Shown here: piece by piece, positions 33,201 through 45,989 of the stretch
Layout: the number at the start of each line of letters is the position of its first letter
How positions within the stretch are numbered: position 1 is the stretch's first letter
Source: Datisca glomerata
Lineage: Eukaryota > Streptophyta > Magnoliopsida > Cucurbitales > Datiscaceae
DNA: 64,000 bases
Direction of reading: 5' to 3'
Assembly: GCA_003255025.1 (NCBI GenBank)
Contig: QANY01003844.1
Location: 62,001 to 126,000 of the forward strand
Position numbers and translations under genes: made by a program
The notes under the pieces: generated by a model
The model's database searches: none
The model's input: only the letters and a program-made list of their open reading frames with translations
What the model was told of the DNA's origin: nothing

Positions 33201-35199
33201 TTGAAAGAGAGAGTGAGAGAGAAGGGTATCGAGCCACAGTACTGTCGAGAGGTCTCCAATTTTTTAGCTTTTCTGATCGAAAATGGAGTAACAAGCTCAT
33301 CTTCTATGATATGAAAATGGAGTAAGAGAATCGAGCCACAGTACTGAGAGAGCTCGAGAACGAAATGTGAGAGATCTTTAATTTTTACTCAAAGCCCCGC
33401 TTAAGTCCAAGTCTCGCGTCTCTATTAATTTTACCTCCCACTTATTTTTCACTTTTAGCGAGAATAAATTTTACTTGATTTTAAAATCTCTTGTTGTTTT
33501 GAGTTTTTAACAAGATGCGACTGCGAATCTTGTATTTTAATCCTGTAAAATGTTATATTTCTTGTAGTGTTGTGATCCTGTCGAGACTTGTAAAAAGCAT
33601 CTTTCAAAGTGTGATCAGTCCAAGATTCGAAGAGGTGGTTAAGAATTCTGATGTAAGTCGAGTAAATCAATTATCATGTGGCTTTATCGCATTGTTTACT
33701 TGTAATAACATTATGATTTTATTATGTGTGCTTTCTCAGGATTCCACTACGGCCTTAAAGTCATTTGGTGGTGCCAAAGAACGTCATGACAAAGGGTTGA
33801 GCAAGTCTTTTATGGCCGTAGGTGATACTTTTGTGATAGTGTCAGCTCATCCCAAGATTATTAGATCATAGGATATTATTTTAATAACATTTGTCATTCA
33901 TCATCACTCCTGTATTTACTTTGTATAACAAAAACTTATGATCACTCTTTTCTAATTTTTTTTGGATCGAATCATTGAGAAGGTTTTTTGGCCTGAAGTA
34001 CTTAACATATCCCCTTCATCCCCTACGTATGATCAACTTGTTAAGCATGTGAAAGATACACATGATGAGCCAATATACAAGGTGACGTCTGCTCGCCATG
34101 GTATAAGTTTTTTTTAAACCTCGTTAAAACACATCTATTCATATATTTTTTATTTATAAACATATCAATGATATTTGGTGCAGGACTCTTCTGGAACAGT
34201 GCATGTGGAAGTAGCAACATCAATCAACATTGAAGCTTTTGGTCTTGCTTCTGTAGCGCTCAAGTATTGAAAGAATTGAACCAGGTCACACATTGATGAA
34301 CCCCACTGCCACGTCAGTGCCCAACAACTCATCCATTGGTTTTCATATTCCCGAGGATAATCTAAATGACCTTAATGTCATTTTGGATTCAGCACTCCTA
34401 ACAGTAGATATATTTGATTGTACTACTGAGGTACCATTGCCCCCTTTTCATAGTCAAGAAAAAGTATTGAAAAGAATCCAAGTCGTAATTACGAGTGCTG
34501 CTCATGATGGTGCAAATTATGAGTCTGATTGTGACATTTAGAGTGATTTCCAAGAGGATATGTCTCGAACCCAGACGTTAAGCTACAACTTTCTAGCGTG
34601 CCACTTCAATTTGAAGATGTGCATGTGGACAAAGATCTTCAATAGCTACCTTATGAAGCTGGATGAGGTATATCCTCAGACAGGGTTGCGAAACATGCGC
34701 GTCCCATATTGGGTTCGTTTAGGGTGTGCATCCATGTTAGGCGAACCTTGTATATGATAGATTACTTCACCTTCGAGAGTGCTAAAATAGAGCAATTGGC
34801 ATATATGTTGTTTGTGTGGAAATTTTTGAAGTCTCAATAGCTTGAGCTAAGTTGGTTTAGACCTTTCGTTTGTGATTGTAGATGATTCCATAAACAGCTC
34901 ATACGGGTAGAAAATCGTGATGCTCTTCACGGAGAGCGTCGACACTATGTTGCAATCATAAGCAAAGCTTCTTGACACATTCAATCCATTGACAAGGCAA
35001 TAAGAAAGCATCAATTAGCTGCAACATGGAATCCTAATGTTGATTGCAACCCATCTTATAAGATTACTAGAGATTCATTCACAATACTTTAGATTTTTCA
35101 TTGTTTCTACTTTTTGTTTTTGAAATTGCTTTGAGTTCATTTTTCGGCCTTGTAGTTGAACATCTTTTCTGCTTTTGTGAACCATTCTTTTTTAGTACA

Positions 35200-35580
35200 T
35201 TATTTTTTTATATAAACCCCCCGCCCTTAAGATAAAATAAAGGTTAAAACAACACAATAATATACTATCATATACTATCAGGTTAAAACAGCACAATAAT
35301 ATACTATTAGGTAATGATAAGTAACATCGTATAAGAATGTAAGTGATAACATTAAACAATAGTATCGAGTAATGGTATCGTGGAATAACATGTGATAGTA
35401 TCAAGTGATAACATTGAATAATAATATTAAATATCATGTTAGCACAAAACTATGATAACATCACAACACATCACCGAGTAAAAGTATATAACATCATATG
35501 ATGGCGTCGAATGATAATCTAAATTATTTTCCATGGTGTTTTAAAAACCATAATTCATCACTTAGTAATTACTTTAAATT
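35200..35580. repeat. AT-rich degenerate repeats (GGTTAAAACARCACAATAAT)
   Basis: GGTTAAAACARCACAATAAT followed by ATACTAT occurs at about 35242 and 35281. Looser copies of GTATCRAGTGATAACATT follow to 35480. No coding content. Confidence 0.6.
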
Positions 35581-35584
35581 CAAT

Positions 35585-35918
35585 CTCAGTCTACATCTTG
35601 ACAATTTTTTGTTATCACACATGTATCTGACGAAGTATATTTGAAAGATGTAATACGTCTAGTCCGAACATCCACCTCATAATAATTTGTCATTGCTACA
35701 AGTGTACATGGCGAAGTAAAACACTCATTCCAAGTGACTCGTGACAGGTACACTTAGAAACGAAAATGTCCAGCCCCATCCTACACCTCATGATAATTTT
35801 TCATTACTAAGGGTCTACCTGGTGAAGTGAAATACTCATCTAATTGACTCGTGAAGGGCACACTTAACGAAGAGAAATTTCCAATTACCGCCTGCACCTC
35901 GTGATAATTTATCATTAC
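35585..35918. repeat. ~111-bp tandem repeat, left part
   Basis: Three full monomers plus a partial one. The landmark CACCTCRTGATAATTT recurs at 35679, 35790 and 35901. The rest of the unit reads CATACCTGGCGAAGTGAAAT, ACTCATTCCAAGTGACTCGT and CACTTAGAGATGAGAAATGT in consensus. It continues after copia C at 42668. Confidence 0.9.
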
Positions 35919-37318
35919 TGTTGGAATATGACCGTAAAGTAGCGTGTAATAACTATTTATTTATATTTAGTTATTTCTCAAACATTTGTATTACTGGATT
36001 TTTTATAAATAAATTGAAAGTTTTATTTTAAATTAAAGTGTGTTTATAAATTACTCAAGTCCTGGAACTATTGTCAATGAAAGAATAGTGAAGACAGAAG
36101 CATCTCCAGGTGAACTCTTTTAAAATAGTTCAGAACGATATTCACAGTCTTAGAATCGAGTAGGCAATCGAATCTGATTACAACTGTAAGTTTGAACTGT
36201 TAGATCTCAGTCTTGTGGCATAAGAGTGGAGACTCAAATGGTTAATATAGACATGTTAAGAACATGTTGAATAGACCGGTAACAAATTAATTTAGAGCCT
36301 AAAATCGTTTACCTAGCTCTAAATCTAATTGTTACACCTTAAGGATCTTTCATAATTACCTTAATCATGAAGTGAATACGTAACTTAACTTGGTTTGTAA
36401 TATTTGATATGTCAAATGAGTGAGTTCGAATTGTTAAGTAATACGTCGGCTGTTGGGATTGTAATTTAATTTAGTAGGGGTTGCGTGATTCACAAATATC
36501 AAAATTCGTGATTGGATTGCAAAAGCAACAATATCACTTTATACTTTATTAATAAGTGTGTGAGTAAATTAATTTGATCAAGTATTCGATGAAATGAGTC
36601 ATTGAATAAGACTTGTGAATTGTACCAGACAATTCACTATAATGTCTTTCTTAGTCACAATCAATAAAAGAATTAAGAAAATAATAACAAGAGGGGTAAA
36701 ATTATATTTTTACATTCCGCTCTTGTTATTGATATTCACGATGGGGTACCGTGTTAAAATATTCTGTGGACCATGAAAATAAATAGAGTTTATTATCTAC
36801 ACAAACAGAAAATGTAGTGCGCATGAATCGAGAGTTAATTCAGAATTGAACTTATAGTGTAGTCATACGATGTCAAGATTAAATAGGTCAGGAATTTGTG
36901 GAGATAAATTTTTGGGATATTTGAATCCTAAGTTTTGTTCATGTGGGTTCATTTGGTCTCAAAAATAGCTTAGAGAACATGAATAGAAAAATGAACTAAG
37001 TTGGATCAAAATACATTTTACTGCCAAGGCATATATCCTACACCTATATGTGATATGTGATGTCACGTAAGTTAGTTAAGTGTAATTGTTGTATTGAATT
37101 AATTATTTATTATTATTTAATTATTAGATAATTAGTTGAACAAAATAAATTAATTGATTGATTGATTATGATAAATTATATTTATCAATTAGATTGATGA
37201 ATTTTGATACAACTAAAACTCTAGGAGATCATGTAATTTTCGGTAGTAATAGAAAATTAGGAGAATTTTTGAAATTTTTTTTAATATATGGGTGTATTTG
37301 TAAATATAAAAAGTTACC
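35919..37318 (+). repeat. 5' LTR of copia C (3'-truncated)
   Basis: Starts TGTTGGAATATG. Parallel to 40752-42160 with about 10-15 percent visible differences. The deletion breakpoint is near 37318, where it joins gag sequence. Confidence 0.88.
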
Positions 37319-40300
37319 ACCGAGAATAATTAAGGATCATTATTCAATGAATAAGTTAAACTTCTCACTTTCTGAGCTCATGAAGGAGCTGTGAGCTGCT
37401 GACCTATTTCTGAAGGACAAGAGGAAATCTGGAGATGTTAACTTTACTGAAAGTAGGCATTCCACCTCTAGCTCTAAGAAGAAACAGGGAAAGATTCCAA
37501 GGAAAGCAAAGAAGCAGAAGCCGAGAGCTGCCAAAGGCAAGAGCACCGTGAGAGTAGACAAGTCGAAAGACAAGTGTCATCACTGTGGAGCTGTTGGTCA
37601 TTGAAAACATAACTGCGCAGAGTATCTCAAAAGGTTGAGATCTGTTATGTAGCTGACTCTACTTTTTCTTGGATTGTAGACTCTGCAGCTACTAACCACA
37701 TCTATTGCTCCCTACAAGGGTTCAGGGAAATCAGAAGGCTTAACGATGGTGATTTCAGCTTCTACTGGGGGAATGAAGCACTAGTATCGGCCACATCAGT
37801 GGAACTATTAAATTATGTTTTAAGAAATATTTTTTTATTTTGAGTGATGTTTATTATGTCCCTAGTTTTGGAAGAATTTGATTTCTATTGGTGCATTAAT
37901 TGAGCAAGGATTTGATCTAAGACTCATTGATAAAGATAATGATATCTTTAAAAATGAATGCTTAATTACTATTGCATGAATGATCAATTAATTGTATCAC
38001 CTAAAACCTGTAGTACCCATGATTTGTTACAGTGAAGTGAATATGGATTCACATAAAGATAGTAAAAGGTTGAACAATGACTCAATCGATCTAACCTATC
38101 TGTGGCACTTACGTCTTGGACATATTAGCCTAGACAAGATTAAAAGACTTGTGAATGATGGTCTTTTGCAATCTTTAAGTGTGGATTCACTACCTACAAG
38201 TGAATCTTGTATAGAAGGTAAAATGACCAAGAGACATTTTTCATCAAAAGGTGGAAGAGCCGCTCAATGCATTGAACTCATACATAGTGATGTATATGGG
38301 CCATTGAATATCCAAGTAAGATGAGGTTATGAATACTTTGTAACCTTCATTGATGACTACTCATGTTTTGGTCATGTTTATCTAATGCATCAAAAGTATG
38401 GAACCAATGAAAAGTTCATAGAATATAAGGTCTTGGTTGAAAAGCAATTAGAAAAACAAATCAAAACACTACGACTTGATTGTGGTGGAGAGTACTTGCT
38501 AGGAGAGTTCGATGACTTTATTAAGGAAGAATGTATTCTTTCTTAACCTATAGCACCTGGTATTCCACAGCAAAATGGTGTGTCAGAGAGAAGGAATCAA
38601 ACTCTGATGGATATGGTTAGATCAATGATGAGTTACTCATTCCTCCCAGATTCGTTCTAGGGATATGCCTTACTAACAATGACATATATTCTGAATCAAG
38701 TTCAGTCAAAGACGGTGCCTAGTACACCATATGAAATATGGTATGGGCGAAAGTCCTCCTTTCACCATTTTAGAATATGGGGTTGCCCAGCACATGTTCT
38801 AAGATCGAATACATACAAGTTGGCCAGTCATTCAGAATTGTGCATGTTTTTAGGACATCTTATGGAAACGAATGGGTATATCATCTGTAGTACGACTAAC
38901 AAGAAGACATCCATTAGCACAAATGCTTGTTTTCTCGAAGAAAATTATTAAAGTGTACAGTCGAGAAGCACAGTTATGCTAGAGGAATTATTGAGTGGAA
39001 AAACACTGATTCCCCAATCAGAATTTTTTTCTGATTCAATAATGGAAGAATCACGACAGGAGCCAGAGAATATGGAGCCTTGGCGTAGTGGGAGAGTTGT
39101 GAGACAACCTGAAAGGTACATGTCCTATCGAGAAGCTTTGACAACTGTCTCAAATAAGATGAACCAATCTTTTATTCGGAGGCCACAGCTGGTTCTGAAG
39201 CAAACTTATCGTAGGAAGCCATGAAAATTGAGATACATTCGACGTACTCAAACGGAGTCTTGAAACTTGTAGATCCTCCGGAAGGGATAAACCCCGTAGG
39301 ATGCAAATGGATCTATAAGAAGAAAAGAGGTCCGGATGGGAACGTAGAGACATTGAAAGCTAGGCTAGTAGCCAAGGACTACACCCAAATGGAATGTATA
39401 GACTACGATGATACCTTCTCACTGGTAGCCATGCTTAAATCCATTCGAATCTTTTTGTGTATTGCTGCTTCCCTTGATTATGAAATATGACAAATGGACG
39501 TCAAAACTACCTTTTTGAATGGCAATCTTGAAGAGTGCATTTATGTGGCTTAACCATATGGGTTCATGGAGAAAGGCCAAGAGGGTAAATTTTGCGAACG
39601 ACAAAAGTCCATTTATGGACTTAAGCAAAGCCTCAACGTCGTGGAATATTAGATTCGACGAAACTGTTAAGAACTATGGTTTTGAACATTTGGTGGATGA
39701 ACCTTATGTGTATAAGTTGATACGTGAAGGGAATGTGATTTTTGTAGTCTTGTACATAGATAATATTCTACTCATTGAGAATGATGTAGAAAAATTATCT
39801 GATGTCAAGTTTTGACTTGCAAAATAATTTAACATGAAGCATCTTGGAGAAGCTTCATTTGTCTTAGGTATTCGCATCTTTAGAGATCGGAAGAACAGAC
39901 AATTGGAACTTTCTCAAGCATCTTATATTGATAAGGTATTGATCGCTTTAGTATGAAAAACTCCAAGAAGGGATTTCTTCCCTTTAGACATGGAGTAAAC
40001 ATTTCCAAGGAGCAGTCTCTCAAGACTCCTCAAAAAGAGGAAGACATGAGAATGATAGCCTATGTCTCAGTCGTAGGAAGCCTCATGTATGTGATGTTTT
40101 GCACTAGACCTGATATTTTCTATGTCATGGGCATAGTAAGTCATTTCCAATCTAATCTTGAAAATCAAGCATTGGAATGCGTCAAGCATATCCTTAAGTA
40201 TCATAGGAAAATAAGGAATTACATGCTTGTGTATTCAGGTAGTGACATGAATATAAAAAGGTATACAAATTCCGATTTTCAAGATGATAAGGACTCCTGG

Positions 40301-40687
40301 AGGTCCACTTCAGAATCGGTGTTCATCCTGAATGGTGGAGTAGTTGTATGGAGAAGTATCAAGCAATCTTGCATTGCTGATTCTATAATGGTAACTAAAT
40401 ATATGGCAACCTGTGAAGCTAGAAATGAGGCTGTATGGCTTAGCAAGTTCTTGAAGTCTCTGAAAGTTATTCCAGACGCTGACAAGCCTATGACCCTTTA
40501 TTGTGATAACAGTGGGGCTGTAGCGATTTCTAAGGAACCTAGAAGCCATAAGAGATACAAACACACAGAACATAAGTATCACCTGATTAGAGAAATTGTT
40601 CAGCGTGGAGACGTTATGGTTACGCATATTTCAACAGTCCACAACCTAACAGATCCATTCATGAAGACTTTAAGGGCTAAAGTTTAA
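37318..40687 (+). pseudogene. copia C gag-pol remnant
   Basis: Gag C-terminus: YSMNKLNFSLSELMKEL, a Lys-rich stretch, then the zinc knuckle CHHCGAVGH, a stop, and KHNC (37589-37620). Protease at 37670 reads WIVDSAATNH, where DSGA is expected, so the active-site Gly is Ala. Integrase (38090-38950) has LWHLRLGHISLDK, IELIHSDVYGP, FVTFIDDYS, LRLDCGGEY (Asn replaced by Cys) and QQNGVSERRN. RT (39280-39815) has VGCKWIYKKKRGPDGN, then QMDVKT and LYIDNILLI, where YVDD is now YIDN. RNase H (39953-40684) is the longest open part (244 codons) with GSLMYVMFCTRPDI, SIMVTKYMATCEA, YCDNSGAVAISKEP and HKYHLIREIV. Several stops replace Trp or Gln. Confidence 0.93.
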
Positions 40688-40751
40688 TATGGTCATCTGG
40701 AGGGTTGGGGATAAAAGGTTGTACACGCCTACTTTAGTCCTAGTGAGAGAT

Positions 40752-42667
40752 TGTTCGAATATGTCCATAAAGTAGCGTGTAATAATTTTTTATTTGTATT
40801 TAGTTATTTCTCAAACATTTCTATCACTAATTTTTTACGAATAAATTGAAAGTTTTATTTTATGTTAAAGCATGTTTATAAATTACTCAAGTCCTGGAAC
40901 TATTGTCAATGAAAGAAGAGTGAAGACAGAAGCGTCTCCAGACGAACTCTTCTAAAATAGTTCAGAATGATATTCGCAGTCTTAGGATCGACTAGGCAAT
41001 CGAATCTAATTATGAATGTTAGGTTGAACCGTTGGATGTCAGTCTTGAGGCATAAGTGTGGAGGCTCAAATGGTTAACCTAGACATGTTATGAACATTTT
41101 GAATAGATTGGAAACAAATTAGTTTAGAGCCCCAAATTGTTTACCTAGCTCTAAATCTAATTATTACACCCTAAGAGTATTTTCATAATTACATTAATCC
41201 TGAGATGAATACGTAACTTGACTTAGTTAGTTGCAATCTTTGATATGTCAAATGAGTGAGTTCAAATTGGTGGGCAATACCTCGACTGTTAAGATTATAA
41301 TTTAATTAAGTAGGAGTTACGTGATTCAGTGATATGAAAATTCGTGGTTGGATTATAAAAGTAACAATATCACCTTATGTTTTATTGATGGGTGTGTGAA
41401 TAAATTAACTTGGCCAAGTATTTGATGAAATGAGTCATTGAATAAAACTTGTGAATTGTACGAAATAATTCACTATATTGTCTTTCCAGTTCACTATAAT
41501 GTCTTTCTTATTCACAATCGATAAAGGAATTAAAGAAATAATAACAAGATGGTTAAAATGATAATTTTATATTCCGCTCTTGTTGCTGATATTCAAGATG
41601 GGTATTATGTTAAAATATTTTGTGGACCTTAAAAATAAATAGAGTTTATTTATACCAATAGAAAATGTAACGCGCATGAATCAATAGATGATTTGGCATC
41701 GAACTTATAGTGGAGTCATACGATGTTAGGATTAAATAGGTCAGCAATTTATGCAGATAAATTAGTCGGGTATTTGAATCTTAAGTTTTGTTCAAGTGGG
41801 TTCATTCAATCTCAGAAATAGCTCAGAGAACATGAATAGAAAAATGAACTAAGTTGGACCAAAATGTGTTTTGGTGCCAAGCCATATTTCCAACACCTAT
41901 ATTTGATATGTGATGTCACTTAAGTTAGTTAAGTATAATTATTTTATTGAATTAATTATATATTATTTTTTATCATTAGATAATTAGTTAAATAAAATAA
42001 ATAAATTAATTAATTGATTATGATCAATTATATTTATCAATTAGATGGATGAATTTTGATACAACTAAAACTCTAGGAAATCATGTAATTTTTGGCAATA
42101 ATAGATAATTAGGGAAATTTTCAGAAATTTTATAATGTATGGGTATATTTATAAATACCGAAAATTATCTTTTGATAGATATCTAATAGAAATTTGATTA
42201 CAAAGAGATAACAAGTATTAGATATAGTTGTTGTTATCAAAATACAAGAATAGAGAGAAACGTTTTCTCCTCTCACTACTGTTTTCTTCAATCGTTTTGA
42301 GAGCCCACACTCAAATTCATACGTAAAATTCTTGTAAGATATATTTCTGAAATTAATTGGTGGTTGTTGGTGGACTAATTCAAATATCGTTCGTGGAAGA
42401 TCAAGTTCGTGATTTTGATCTTAAAGCTTGAAGAACACTCGAGAGAGTTCCACCAGTTTAGAAATTCTCCGAGACAGAATGAAGGTGAATTTTTTTTTCA
42501 TTTAATCTATTCATTTTAATATTGTATATGCATGATCAAATTAAAATTGGTTTTAAATTATTTAATATGATTAAATAAGTTAAATCAAAATTTTTTATAT
42601 TCCACCCGCGAACCGTTCGTGGTTCAAATCTAATTATCTTTGATTTTAAAAATGATCGATCCTAGCA
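40752..42667 (+). repeat. 3' LTR of copia C
   Basis: 1,916 bp from TGTTCGAATATG to CCTAGCA, followed by the ATTAC duplication. The purine-rich TAGTGAGAGA just before it (40741-40750) is a likely decayed polypurine tract. Very AT-rich, with TATTAATTGAATTAATTATA-type runs. Confidence 0.92.
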
Positions 42668-43255
42668 ATTACCACAGACATTGCTGGCGAAGTGGAATAC
42701 TCATTCTAAGTGACTTGTGATGGTGCGCTTAGAGATGAAAACCTCCAGTCCCAGCCCATACCTCATGATAATTTGTCATTACCATGGGTATACTAGGCGA
42801 AGTGAAATACTCATTCTAAGTGACCCATGACAAACACACTTAAAGAAAAAAAAAATCTAGTCTCAGCCTACACCTCGTGATAATTTCTCGTTACTATAAG
42901 CATACCTGGCGAAGCAAAATACTCTTTCAAGGCGACCTGTGACAGGTGCGCTTAGAGATGAGATATTTCAGTCCCAGCTTAAACCCTGCGATCAATTGTT
43001 GTTACCACGAGCATACCTGCAAAGTGAAATACTTATTCCAAGTGACATGTGACAGGCACACTTAGAGATGAGAAATGTTCAGTCCCAGCTTACACCTCGT
43101 GATAATTTGTTATTACGACGAGCGTACCTGGCGAAGTGAAATACTCACTCCCAGTGACCTTTGATAAGCACACTTAGAGAAGAGAAATGTCCTATTCCAC
43201 CCATACACCTCATGATAATTTGTCATTACCACAAGCATACCTGTTGAACTGATGC
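42668..43255. repeat. ~111-bp tandem repeat, right part
   Basis: Five monomers. The landmark is at 42765, 42877, 42988, 43099 and 43212 (spacing 111-113). Monomers differ from one another by 10-20 percent. The array lies directly downstream, in element orientation, of the gypsy integrase remnant. This is the position where Tat-lineage elements often carry tandem repeats. Confidence 0.9.
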
Positions 43256-43614
43256 ACCCAATCCAAAACAACGGTGACCGATATGTTTGGTGATGTTGGT
43301 TGTAAACAAAACTTTTCACAAGTCGAATAAAATTTCTAAATAACCATTCTTTCCTTGCATGAGGAGGGTGTCCTTAGAACTCTGACTATAACTCCCAGTT
43401 GTCAAGATCTTCTTTACTACAAGTAGGTCAACTATTTATAGATTCATCTAATTGCTTTTACAACCATAAATAAAAGTAAAACTTAAAGTTCTTAGCTTGG
43501 AGTATGAAAAAAACAAATAAAGTATGAATAAGCGATTCTCTCCTTAGGAATGATACTTCTTGATGAACTTAAAGTTTATAAGTGACGACAGGGGATGATG
43601 ACTCCTTGGATTGG
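43256..43614. other. spacer between tandem array and gypsy integrase
   Basis: No motif seen. By position it is the post-pol untranslated part of element D. Confidence 0.4.
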
Positions 43615-44850
43615 CTAGGAGACAATACCCAATATCAGCGATGGAGACAATTTAGTTAAGCCTTCCCATTTGGGTGCAAATTTCAGAGCATGCACACCTC
43701 TCATGATATGATCAATCGCCTTTAATACTAGATCTCGTACATAGAATGTTTGAGGTATCATTATTTTCTCACAAGTCTTAGCCATGCATTCCTGATACAT
43801 CCGAATGTTTTCTCTCACCTTATCTTTTCTTTCATCCATCACCTCCCAAGACGTGTAGAGTGTAGCACCTACCAAAGATGATAACCTTGTGATGGTACTG
43901 CCATCTGTACTAGGATAACTGCCTCACAATCATATACCAGTGCCAAGGGGGTTACTTGTGTTAGTGATTGTTTTGAAGTTTGATAGGTCCACAATCCAAG
44001 CGGTAAGAGCTTATGTTAAGTATTTTGATCATCGTGAACCATTCGACTAAGTATTAGAAACAAAGTCTTGTTAGTAGCTTCAACTTGATCATTAGCCTTC
44101 GGGTAATAAGGAGTGGACTTGTCATGGAAGATATCATATGCTTTAAGCAACTGAGCTACAACCCTGCTTGTAAATGTGGCGCCATTGTCTGAGATAATAC
44201 ACCTTGGTATACTAAAGCGTCATATTATGTATTCATTTATGAAATTGTACACTTGTCCCTTATTCCTTTCTTTAGTGGTATGACTTCTATCCACTTGGTG
44301 TAATAGTCTGTAGTGACTAAGATCCATATGTTTCCCTTTGAGGATGGAGAAATCAGACCAATGAAATCCAATGCCCAAGTATGAAAAGGCCACGGGACTT
44401 CGGGCAACCTCTAAGGCAACTACCTCCATTGTCGGCCAATAATAACCAATATGTAGTAACTCTTCTTATAAAAGTTTGCCACATTGGTTCTCTCCATAGG
44501 CCCACTGTGCACTTTATCCATTATGGTCTTTTTATAATCAAAACTCAAACATTTCAGAGGCAAGCCACCAATACTTTTCCTGAAGAGTTCACCGTTCATG
44601 AGCAAGAATTGCGAGCTTCACATCCAGACAGTAGCAGCATATGTCACATCTACAGGGAGTATGTGCTCATTTAGGTATGTAATGTAAGGTTGCCACCAAT
44701 CTATAACAATGTCCACTAAATTAACTTTCTTTGGATCGAGGTTCAATTGACATTTTACATTATTCTTTTGTAGGCTCATAGCATTTATACTCATACTTGG
44801 TCAATAGAATCACATCCTTTGTGGACGATGATGTAAAGGTGGTCCCTTTA
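43615..44850 (-). pseudogene. Ty3/gypsy integrase remnant (element D)
   Basis: Minus strand: a central piece corresponding to YTKVYYL-type and ISDNGATF motifs near 44215-44150, in broken frames. A C-terminal piece (43875-43615) reads RVRENIRMYQECMAKTCEK-like sequence, then FYVRDLVLKAIDHI and FAPKWEGLTKLSP, the GDLVLR...PNWEGPY module that ends Tat/Athila-type integrases, with Gly of GDLVL lost. Frameshifts throughout. Confidence 0.85.
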
Positions 44851-45199
44851 TAAAACAAGTCATTATGCCCTTACGTAAGATGACAAAATACCTTCTTCAA
44901 TGTTTACACAGCATGACAATACCCCATCCCAACCTCTAAAGAAAAGAATTTCATTCAATGTCAGGAAATGTTTCAATTCTTTGTTCAAAGTTGCATCTCC
45001 CTTGGATAATTGATGCTTAATATTGCTTCTCCAATCCTAAGGTGATTGCTCAATACCTCATAAAGAAACTACAGTAGTAGTTTAACTGCTATCTCAATGC
45101 TCAAAATATGATTAGTTAGGGGAAGCTTGAAAGTAAGCATGGCTAAGGCATCAGTGTGATGATTGTTAGATCTCGAAGCGTGCTCAATGACTAAACCAT

Positions 45200-45920
45200 C
45201 ACACGCTTCAACCATTTTTTGAACTTCATGATGGTATTGGTCTAGACCAGGTTCTTTAACAACATAATCTCATTTCAATTGGCTACTGACCAAATTGGAG
45301 TCTCCTTTGACTTTCATAATATTAGCACCCGTCTTATTAGCATAATGCAGCCCTAATAAAAGAACTTCATACTCTGCCTCATTGTTCGTATAAGGAAATG
45401 TTAATTTATATACCATTGATAAAACAGTACCTAGAGGATCTTCTAAAACAAACTTGCTCCGCCACTAGAAAAAGTAGATGATCCGTCAAATGTACGATCC
45501 CATGATGCATTATCACAAACATTGACTTCATGTAACTCGTCGAGTATAGCTTCACTGATAGATTATGGTTCCTGACTTGGAAATTGAGCCAGTAAATCTG
45601 CCAAAGCCAGACTCTTTTGCACCTTTGGAGTAGTCAAAGTTATATCAAATTCACTCAATAACATTATCAAAAGAAAACAAGTAAGATTAGACTTTATCAT
45701 CACATAAACTTTATTCCCCAGCATGTAATTGTGGAGCTTCTGTGTGGCAAATATAAGTGTTAAACAATGTTTCTCATATGGTCAATATCTCAATTTGGCT
45801 CCACGTAAAACCCTACTTAAAAAATAGATAGATCATTCCACCCCTTCTCGTTCTAGTGCCAGCAAAGCTCCTATAGAGTTGGCAGTCACTGTAATGTAGA
45901 GTTACAAGGGCAAATCATTG
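45200..45920 (-). pseudogene. Ty3/gypsy RNase H remnant (element D)
   Basis: The minus strand retains VTFDGSSTFSSGGAS near 45490-45440 (the D-G-S-S entry of gypsy RNase H) and a damaged NEAEYE-equivalent near 45385. Stops interrupt the frame every few tens of codons. Confidence 0.75.
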
Positions 45921-45989
45921 CATGAGGGTGCCATGATAGTAGAACCTAAGAGTATATTTTCATAGCATCATATTTGTGTTGGTGCTGAT

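Larger units (their letters stand above)
28887..33569. mobile_element. CACTA (EnSpm) transposon, non-autonomous, with captured gene exons
   Basis: Left end CACTACAAGAAATA (28887) and right end TATTTCTTGTAGTG (to 33569) are exact 14-base inverted repeats. Flanking triplets are TCG and TTG, a 3-bp target duplication differing by one C/T change. The 4,683-bp interior has no transposase frame. It carries a captured RanBP2-type zinc-finger fragment (30304-30502), CT-rich tracts (31068-31250), and subterminal duplications near the right end (ACCTGAGAAG at about 32612 and 33060; CGAGCCACAGTACTG at about 33230 and 33330). It splits the PMD locus. Confidence 0.9.
27081..35090 (+). pseudogene. plant mobile domain (PMD, MAIN-like) locus, split by a CACTA element
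   Basis: 27274-27360 reads IGWRKLADYITSVPKYVSIL, followed in a shifted frame by HTFVTTWGEFTTTHEDI and FLLRLPFF (27450-27530). These are hallmarks of the plant mobile domain (aminotransferase-like PMD). AAFIALWLS (27770) precedes a possible GT donor near 27811. After 27900 come ALIFLGNLYYLL, EVTTFVDNAFL, then TAG, then MFVWEHYPRFALAM (28081), where relatives carry Gln. The block continues to 28431 and VAHHFNFDQGVP. The CACTA element enters at 28887. Reading resumes at 33570 with decayed pieces (33735-33868; 34293-34540) to about 35090, where no domain is recognised. Several stops and shifts make it a pseudogene. It is antisense to element D. Confidence 0.75.
35914..42672 (+). mobile_element. 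Ty1/copia element C with long LTRs, coding-defective
   Basis: The element proper is 35919-42667 (6,749 bp), flanked by exact ATTAC duplications (35914-35918 and 42668-42672). The 3' LTR is 1,916 bp. The 5' LTR matches it up to about 37318, then a deletion has removed the last ~490 bp of LTR, the PBS and most of gag. Pol order is protease, integrase, RT, RNase H, with many stops. Removing it restores the 111-bp monomer spacing (110 bp across the site), which independently confirms the boundaries. Confidence 0.93.

Noticed and set aside
39150..40627. Minus-strand frames opposite copia C RT and RNase H
   Set aside because: Shadows of the plus-strand pol remnant, with no domains of their own.
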